A stretch of 64,000 bases of DNA from Cruorifilaria tuberocauda (taxonomy: Eukaryota > Nematoda > Chromadorea > Rhabditida > Onchocercidae): the NCBI GenBank assembly GCA_013365365.1, contig JABVXU010000032.1, positions 1 through 64,000 of the forward strand, in the 5' to 3' direction. This document shows, one piece after another, positions 58,984 through 64,000 of the stretch; within the stretch, counting starts at the first letter, position 1, and each line of letters opens with the position of its first letter. The notes below the pieces were generated by a model that was not told the DNA's origin, did not search any database, and saw only the letters and a program-made list of their open reading frames with translations. A program made the position numbers and the translations under genes.

Positions 58984-59913
58984 TCATACTAAATCCGTTA
59001 TTCTAAACTTAACATTCTCAGTAATACCACCTGACATAACTGAAATCTTTGCGCTCATACTTATTTTTAGGTAATCTATTAGTTCATCAACCAATATATT
59101 GGGAGCAGAGGCACCTGCAGTAATGCCTACTTTTTTTATACCTTGCAGCCAGTTCTTGTTCACACAGCTGTAGTTATCAACTAAATAAGCCCTTCTTCCT
59201 TTTGTAATACACAGATCTAATAAACGATTCGAGTTTGAGCTATTTTTACTTCCTATAATTAGTACTATGTCTACAAGGTCAACTAATTTTTTTACAGCAC
59301 TCTGTCTATTTTGTGTTGCATAGCATATGTTTCTTAAATCAGGACCTGTAATTTTTGGAAACCTGAGCTTCAGAGCAGCAATAATTTCTTTAGTATCGTC
59401 AACACTTAAAGTAGTCTGTGTGACATAGGACAAATTATCTGGATTTTTAACTTTCAAATTATGTACATCTTCCATAGTCCCCACTAAAGTGATAAGATTA
59501 TCTACTCTTCCTCTAATTCCAATAACCTCTGGGTGGGCTTCATGCCCAATTAGAATTAATTCTCTACCATTATCTTTATGTCTTTTTGCTTCTTTGTGCA
59601 CCTTACCAACTAATGGACATGTTGCATCAATCACTTGAATACCATTCCTTTTTGCTTCCTCTTCTATATTTTTTGATACTCCGTGTGCACTAAAAATTAG
59701 TATTCCATTATTATCCTTAACATCCTCAATACTACTCACAAAAACCACTCCTTGTTCCTTAAAATCCTCTACTATATATTTGTTATGAACAATCTCATGT
59801 AGCACATAGACCTGCCGCTTACCCTTATACTTTTCTAAAGTAATAGCTAACATGTCTATGGCTCTCTTGACCCCTGCACAGAACCCACGTGGTTCAGCTA
59901 AAATAATTTCCAT
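58984..59913 (-). CDS. ispH: 4-hydroxy-3-methylbut-2-enyl diphosphate reductase
   Basis: Last enzyme of the MEP isoprenoid pathway, a [4Fe-4S] protein forming IPP and DMAPP. The three cluster cysteines are C12 ([11 protein letters not shown]), C99 ([12 protein letters not shown]) and C197 ([11 protein letters not shown]); the His residues in HEIVHNKY and AHGVSK are also present, and the C-terminal TAGASAPN is conserved. At 309 residues it has the normal length. Its products feed IspB and UbiX. Confidence 0.97.
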   Translation of the reverse strand: MEIILAEPRGFCAGVKRAIDMLAITLEKYKGKRQVYVLHEIVHNKYIVEDFKEQGVVFVSSIEDVKDNNGILIFSAHGVSKNIEEEAKRNGIQVIDATCPLVGKVHKEAKRHKDNGRELILIGHEAHPEVIGIRGRVDNLITLVGTMEDVHNLKVKNPDNLSYVTQTTLSVDDTKEIIAALKLRFPKITGPDLRNICYATQNRQSAVKKLVDLVDIVLIIGSKNSSNSNRLLDLCITKGRRAYLVDNYSCVNKNWLQGIKKVGITAGASAPNILVDELIDYLKISMSAKISVMSGGITENVKFRITDLV

Positions 59914-60903
59914 TTTTCTAAATCAGACCTTATACAAGTATTCCTCAAAAATAAACCGTGCTCATTATATTTCTATAGTACCATTGTTTATATCTATAAT
60001 AATAAATTTTTTGTAGAGACTTAACTATCTAGTACTACAGAAAACTCAAAAAAGAACATTTTAGCATAAGGCAACATTCATTTTCGATAGAAGTGGCGCA
60101 ATAACAATAAATGCACATACAATATCATCATGTATAGATTTAATAAAAGTCAAGTAATTCAGAAAATATAGCAGCATAGCTCCGTTCCATCTTAAATTTG
60201 CTTAAATACAAAGGATTATATGAAATATTTACTCGAAAGAGAAACTTCCTCATAAGAAGGAACTCCCAAGGAACTATTGACAAAATATCATTATATATAA
60301 AACAAATTTTTATGACGATACAAAACTTATATATTACCTACAATAATTTGCTTACATTTGCTTTGTCAAGTAAAATCGATGATAAAAACACTATCAGAGT
60401 TGTATCATATAACAAACAAAGTAGTATCCTCTTACACTAAGGGCCACCATACACTTTGATAACATTGGCGAGAGTACGTTTAGCTATTTTAAGAAAACCA
60501 CCGGCAAAAAAAAGTATAATATATGAAGAAATGACTCAGAACAATACATAGAGTACACAAGTTTAATCATGTTATTTATCTTAGTAAGAAGACGTTAAAC
60601 ACTTAGATTCTTACGATGGCTTCAGTATAGAACATTTGTAACTCTATAAAATTAGGCACTTCACAGTAAAACTTTAGCATTCAATAAAGATAAGCACTAT
60701 TGAATAATAAACTGTTATAAAAAATGCATTTGAAGATAAATAAATTGCCACATGCTATACCCAGCAGATGAAATGGGAAGAGAAAAGCAAACATAACCAC
60801 TAACCATGTATTAGCAATGCACTACACCATAGAAGAGAAGAGCGATATACTATAGCTAAAATAGCAACTATGTTGAACATTACATACAAGACCAAGATAT
60901 AAA
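59914..60903. other. Gene-free stretch upstream of ispH
   Basis: About 1 kb, AT-rich. The 80-codon plus-strand frame at 60198-60440 has no recognisable domain and random-looking composition. No RNA gene or strong repeat was seen. Confidence 0.4.
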
Positions 60904-61251
60904 TTACATTTTCTTTATCAAGAACTTAAGTCTATAATTTTGTTTGTCTTTATTGATACAAAGAAATCCGTCCTCTGTTACTGCACAATTCTCAGGAGAA
61001 ATATCTAAATTGACCTTTTCACCATTTTCATCCATACTAAAACGTACTCTTGGCTCAGAAAAGTTAATTACATCAACCCCAATCCTCTTTACTATCTTTC
61101 CATCTAGAGAGGCTAGATTAAGCTCCCAAATGTTATTTGGATCAATATTCCCTGTATAATAACTACACTCACCACCAGCACAATATGAACTTTCAATTAG
61201 ATAACCTTCAGTAGGAACATCCATAAAAAACCCCCACAAATCACCTGACAT
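60904..61251 (-). CDS. Unknown 115-residue protein with paired cysteines
   Basis: Not recognised. The product has a Cys pair in SSYCAGGECSYY near the start and another spaced pair near the end (ENCAVTEDGFLCINKD), suggesting disulfides and an extracytoplasmic location, with beta-rich polar sequence between. From ATG 61251 there is no signal peptide. The frame stays open about 25 codons further upstream without an ATG, GTG or TTG, and that part is Cys-rich and more hydrophobic, so the gene may have lost its original start or be a truncated relic. It is 117 bases downstream of elbB, on the same strand. Confidence 0.5.
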   Translation of the reverse strand: MSGDLWGFFMDVPTEGYLIESSYCAGGECSYYTGNIDPNNIWELNLASLDGKIVKRIGVDVINFSEPRVRFSMDENGEKVNLDISPENCAVTEDGFLCINKDKQNYRLKFLIKKM

Positions 61252-61368
61252 ACAGAGTACCTTTACATTACTATTTAAAAAACTATGTATACACCAAGTA
61301 CACTTAACTATAATATAACTAAAAACACAAAATTCAACAGTTAGTTATATAATGAGTCTAAGTAGAGA

Positions 61369-62061
61369 CTAGCTTCTTTTATTAATCCTTCTTACCATGC
61401 TGTCAATCATGTGTTTTATTCCTTGATATACAGAGCACATGCCTTCATCACTACGTATATAAGCAGAGCAGGAAAACACATTATGCTCTTCGTCTTCTAT
61501 TGATAACTCTGTATCACACTTTATATGTTCACCACCTAGTCTTTCTATTAACTTCTCTTTATCATCCCCTATTGTTACCTTAACTCTATTCTTTTCTTTC
61601 CCAATTCTGCTACTTAAAATAAAAGCGACTATTGCTGGTGATATACATATTGCACCTATCGGTTTTTTTGCAATGAAAAACTCAGAAACTAACTTTTCGA
61701 ATTCAGGCAATACTGTTATTGTGTCTTTATTTTCAGCTAAATCAGATAAATTTCTCACAACCCCATACCCACCTGGTATCACTAACATGTCAAAACCTTC
61801 AGATTTTGCTTCTTTAATGTCACATATTTCACCTCTTGCAATTCTTGCTGCTTCTACAAGTACATTTCTTTTTTCTTTCATTTTCCCCTTTGATCTATGA
61901 TCTATAACCTGTGTAATATCAATATCAGGCGCAAAACATTTAGCCTCAACTTCTTGCTGATCAAGAACAAGTAGACTCAGTACACCTTCTCTTACTTCAG
62001 TGCCATCAAGATGCCCACATCCTGATAAAACGACAGCAGCTTTTAATTTTTTCTCACTCAT
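61369..62061 (-). CDS. elbB: ElbB-like DJ-1/PfpI-superfamily protein
   Basis: Glutamine amidotransferase-like protein of the ElbB (enhancing lycopene biosynthesis 2) family, some members of which have glyoxalase activity. AAVVLSGCGHLDGTEVREGV at the start, MLVIPGGYGVVRNLSDLA, and the nucleophile-elbow Cys in PIGAICISPAIVA are diagnostic. I start at the ATG at 62061 (MSEKKLKAAVVLSG), giving 230 residues; the frame opens 21 codons earlier at 62124, but that part has no counterpart. Confidence 0.9.
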   Translation of the reverse strand: MSEKKLKAAVVLSGCGHLDGTEVREGVLSLLVLDQQEVEAKCFAPDIDITQVIDHRSKGKMKEKRNVLVEAARIARGEICDIKEAKSEGFDMLVIPGGYGVVRNLSDLAENKDTITVLPEFEKLVSEFFIAKKPIGAICISPAIVAFILSSRIGKEKNRVKVTIGDDKEKLIERLGGEHIKCDTELSIEDEEHNVFSCSAYIRSDEGMCSVYQGIKHMIDSMVRRINKRS

Positions 62062-62499
62062 AAAGTACCTCATTTCATATAATCTAGGTATTGTAATATA
62101 AATTCTATATTTGGGAAGAGACAATTATTTTATATCAATTATGATGTAACTCAAACTTATCAAATATTATATATAATCAAGCATACTAAAGATGCTACAA
62201 CAATGAAAATCTTATTATAGTTTAGTCGAACTTATTCAAGGAAATGAAAGTTGAAAAGGAGCAATGAAAAACTTCTGGAAGAAACTCAGAGTAAGCGTAA
62301 GATAATTAATTTACTAATCGATGATAAAAATAAGAAATTCTTTAAGACTAGAGCATAAAAAAAGACAAAGAAAAAATTAAAAAATTCACCAAAGTTATCA
62401 AGCAAGTAGTCCAAATTTTGAGAAAACAGAAGATATAAAAATATAAGCCTTAAATAATTCTGTTCAGAAGTTAATAAATTTCTAACACAAAGAGCAGTT
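62062..62499. other. Gene-free spacer between ffh and elbB
   Basis: Contains a short plus-strand Lys/Glu-rich open piece (about 62250-62358, KRSNEKLLEETQSKRKIINL) that ends in TAA and looks like a coiled-coil relic, similar in character to the debris at 1.7-2.0 kb. No other feature is seen. Confidence 0.4.
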
Positions 62500-63846
62500 T
62501 TATTTCCTACTTAATATGTCTACTAAATCAGATTCTTTGAGTTTACTGTGATCAATTTTACTGAATTTATTAACCATTGCACTCATTTGAATATATTGCT
62601 TAATTAAAAGATTAATATCTGATACTCTCGTCCCAGAACCTTTAGCAATTCTGAGTCTTCTCTTGCCATTTAAAATGCCAGGATCTCTCTTCTCTTCCTT
62701 AGTCATCGAACTTATGATAGCTATATATTTTTTCACTTTGCTATCATCTGGCACCCCACTACTTAGCTTTTTTGTGAATGAGCTAGGAATGAATTTCATT
62801 ATACTGCTAATACCATCCATTTTTTTTAGAGTTTTTAGCATCTTTACCAAATCGTTTAAGTCAAATTTGCCTTTTTTCATTTTTTTTTGTATCTTATCAA
62901 TTTCTTCTCGACCAACTATCTCTGCAGCTCTTTCAACCAATGAAACAACATCACCCATACCAAGAATCCTTTTCGCAACTCTATCAGGATAAAAATCATC
63001 AAGGTCACTTAATTTTTCACCGCAAGCAATAAATTTAATCGGGCAATTAGTTGTTAATTTCATAGAAAGGGCAGCACCACCGCGTGCATCACCTTCAATA
63101 CGAGTTAGAATAATACCAGTTACACCTATTGTTTCATTAAATGACTTAGCTACATTTGCTGCATCTTGCCCCATCATTGCGTCAGCTACTAAAATAACTT
63201 CCACAGGTAAAGTTACTTTCTTTATAGCCTTTAACTCATCCATCATATTATTGTCTATATGAATCCTACCTGCAGTGTCTAGTATTAATACATCATAACT
63301 ACCATCTTTTGCTACCTCCAATGCTCTTCTTGCAATTAAAATAGGTTCCTCCTCACCTGTTATTGTAGGTAAGGTTTGTATATCTATTTGTTTTCCAAGT
63401 ATTTCAAGTTGCTTCTGAGCAGCTGGCCTATAAACGTCCAAGGATGCAAGCATTACCTTTCTCTTTTGTTTTCTGAGTTTCAAAGCAAGCTTGCCTGAGG
63501 TAGTTGTTTTCCCAGCACCTTGTAATCCTATCATCATGATTACAGCTGGAGGCCTGACTGCTAAATTCAATTCACTTTTTTCTGACCCAAGAATTGCAAC
63601 TAAACTATCTTGCACAATTTTAACTATCATTTGCGTTGGAGAAACACTTTTTATAACTTGCTCCCCTACTACTTTTTCCTTAATATCGTTAATAAATTTC
63701 TTTATAACTTCAAGGGAGACATCAGCTTCAATCAGGGCTATACGTATTTCACGCATAGCAAGGCTGAAGTCATCTTCACAAATAATTGATTTTCCCTTGA
63801 GCTTATTGAATATAAAATTCAAATTTTCAGTTAAAGATTTAAACAT
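62500..63846 (-). CDS. ffh: Signal recognition particle protein Ffh
   Basis: GTPase that binds signal sequences on translating ribosomes with 4.5S RNA and hands them to FtsY. N domain 1-95; G domain with GLQGAGKTTTSGKLALKL (from 107), DVYRPAAQKQL, DTAGRIHIDN and TRIEGDARGGAALS; C-terminal M domain from about 325 with RLRIAKGSGTRVSDIN, the RNA-binding helix. At 448 residues it has the normal length. Its start overlaps by 16 bases the stop of an upstream partial frame. Confidence 0.97.
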   Translation of the reverse strand: MFKSLTENLNFIFNKLKGKSIICEDDFSLAMREIRIALIEADVSLEVIKKFINDIKEKVVGEQVIKSVSPTQMIVKIVQDSLVAILGSEKSELNLAVRPPAVIMMIGLQGAGKTTTSGKLALKLRKQKRKVMLASLDVYRPAAQKQLEILGKQIDIQTLPTITGEEEPILIARRALEVAKDGSYDVLILDTAGRIHIDNNMMDELKAIKKVTLPVEVILVADAMMGQDAANVAKSFNETIGVTGIILTRIEGDARGGAALSMKLTTNCPIKFIACGEKLSDLDDFYPDRVAKRILGMGDVVSLVERAAEIVGREEIDKIQKKMKKGKFDLNDLVKMLKTLKKMDGISSIMKFIPSSFTKKLSSGVPDDSKVKKYIAIISSMTKEEKRDPGILNGKRRLRIAKGSGTRVSDINLLIKQYIQMSAMVNKFSKIDHSKLKESDLVDILSRK

Positions 63847-64000
63847 AATAACGCTAATAGAATACCAACTAAAAAAAGAGAAGAAGCTGAAACAAAACTC
63901 ACTGAATTATAGTCCAGAACTTCTTTGAGTTTATTAGTACTATTACAACACAAATTAGTAAATGAGTCAGCTAAGTTTTGCAATATGCTAGCAGATATTT
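63831..64000 (-). CDS. Partial unidentified gene, C-terminal end only
   Basis: The minus strand is open from the window edge down to a TAA at 63831-63833, which lies inside the start of ffh. The visible 55 or so residues begin ISASILQNLADSFTNLC and end in a hydrophobic helix with SASSLFLVGILLALL, a likely C-terminal membrane anchor. The rest of the gene lies outside the window and I cannot name it. The short overlap with ffh fits an operon, but a chance open frame of this length is possible. Confidence 0.35.
   Translation of the reverse strand, partial: ISASILQNLADSFTNLCCNSTNKLKEVLDYNSVSFVSASSLFLVGILLALLCLNL

Noticed and set aside
60198..60440. 80-codon plus-strand frame upstream of ispH
   Set aside because: Lys/Ile/Asn/Tyr-rich composition expected from AT-rich non-coding DNA; no homologue recognised.
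1..64000. CRISPR arrays, insertion sequences, rRNA, tmRNA, RNase P RNA, 4.5S RNA
   Set aside because: I looked for regularly spaced repeats, transposase motifs and the conserved cores of these RNAs and saw none; only two tRNA genes were found.

Overview
The window looks like chromosome from an obligate intracellular member of the Anaplasmataceae, most likely Wolbachia, and perhaps a reduced nematode-associated strain; an Ehrlichia relative is the main alternative. The basis is the strongly AT-rich sequence, short alphaproteobacterial versions of housekeeping proteins, a stand-alone VirB2/VirB4-type secretion pair, ThyX, a minimal Isc operon, and an in-frame insertion in ubiX whose DNA resembles the palindromic repeats of Wolbachia. 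The species is inferred, not proven. Only about 70% of the window is coding by my sum. The rest lies in about a dozen long gene-free stretches that look like decayed genes.

Layout. 1-5.4 kb: nitronate monooxygenase, then a VirB2-like pilin and a VirB4-like ATPase, flanked by 1.7 and 2.5 kb of debris. 8-15 kb: pyruvate dehydrogenase E2 (+), then on the minus strand recR with a KAP-type ATPase, and the run rpsP-ispB-grpE-trpS. 16.3-21.2 kb: ftsY divergent from iscU-iscA-hscB-hscA, which converges on lepB. 23.9-28.2 kb: argD, a truncated CorC/HlyC-like protein, a frameshifted gapR-like gene, ubiX and folD. 29.2-36 kb: mrdA, an unknown membrane protein with a long polar tail, proS-acpS and murA-thyX. 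37.6-47.2 kb: tRNA-Val, gyrA, petA, a SurA-like chaperone, mnmE, tRNA-Ser, tmk, a redoxin and a CPA2 antiporter. 48-56 kb: topA, trhO, apaG, purK and asd. 56.2-64 kb: a small unknown, an APC permease, ispH, an unknown, elbB, ffh, and the end of an unidentified gene.

The genes suggest an aerobic cell (PDH E2, Rieske protein, UbiX) that keeps Fe-S assembly, co-translational protein targeting and export (Ffh, FtsY, LepB, SurA), MEP-type isoprenoid synthesis (IspH, polyprenyl synthase), a folate/ThyX route to dTMP, and part of a diaminopimelate/peptidoglycan pathway (ArgD, Asd, MurA, MrdA). No complete insertion sequence, prophage, CRISPR array or rRNA was found.

The points most worth checking are erosion or divergence inside otherwise conserved genes: Arg in place of the Walker A Lys in VirB4, no HPD motif in HscB, a one-base frameshift in gapR, loss of the CorC C-terminal domain with its remains still visible downstream, and a repeat-like insertion inside UbiX.
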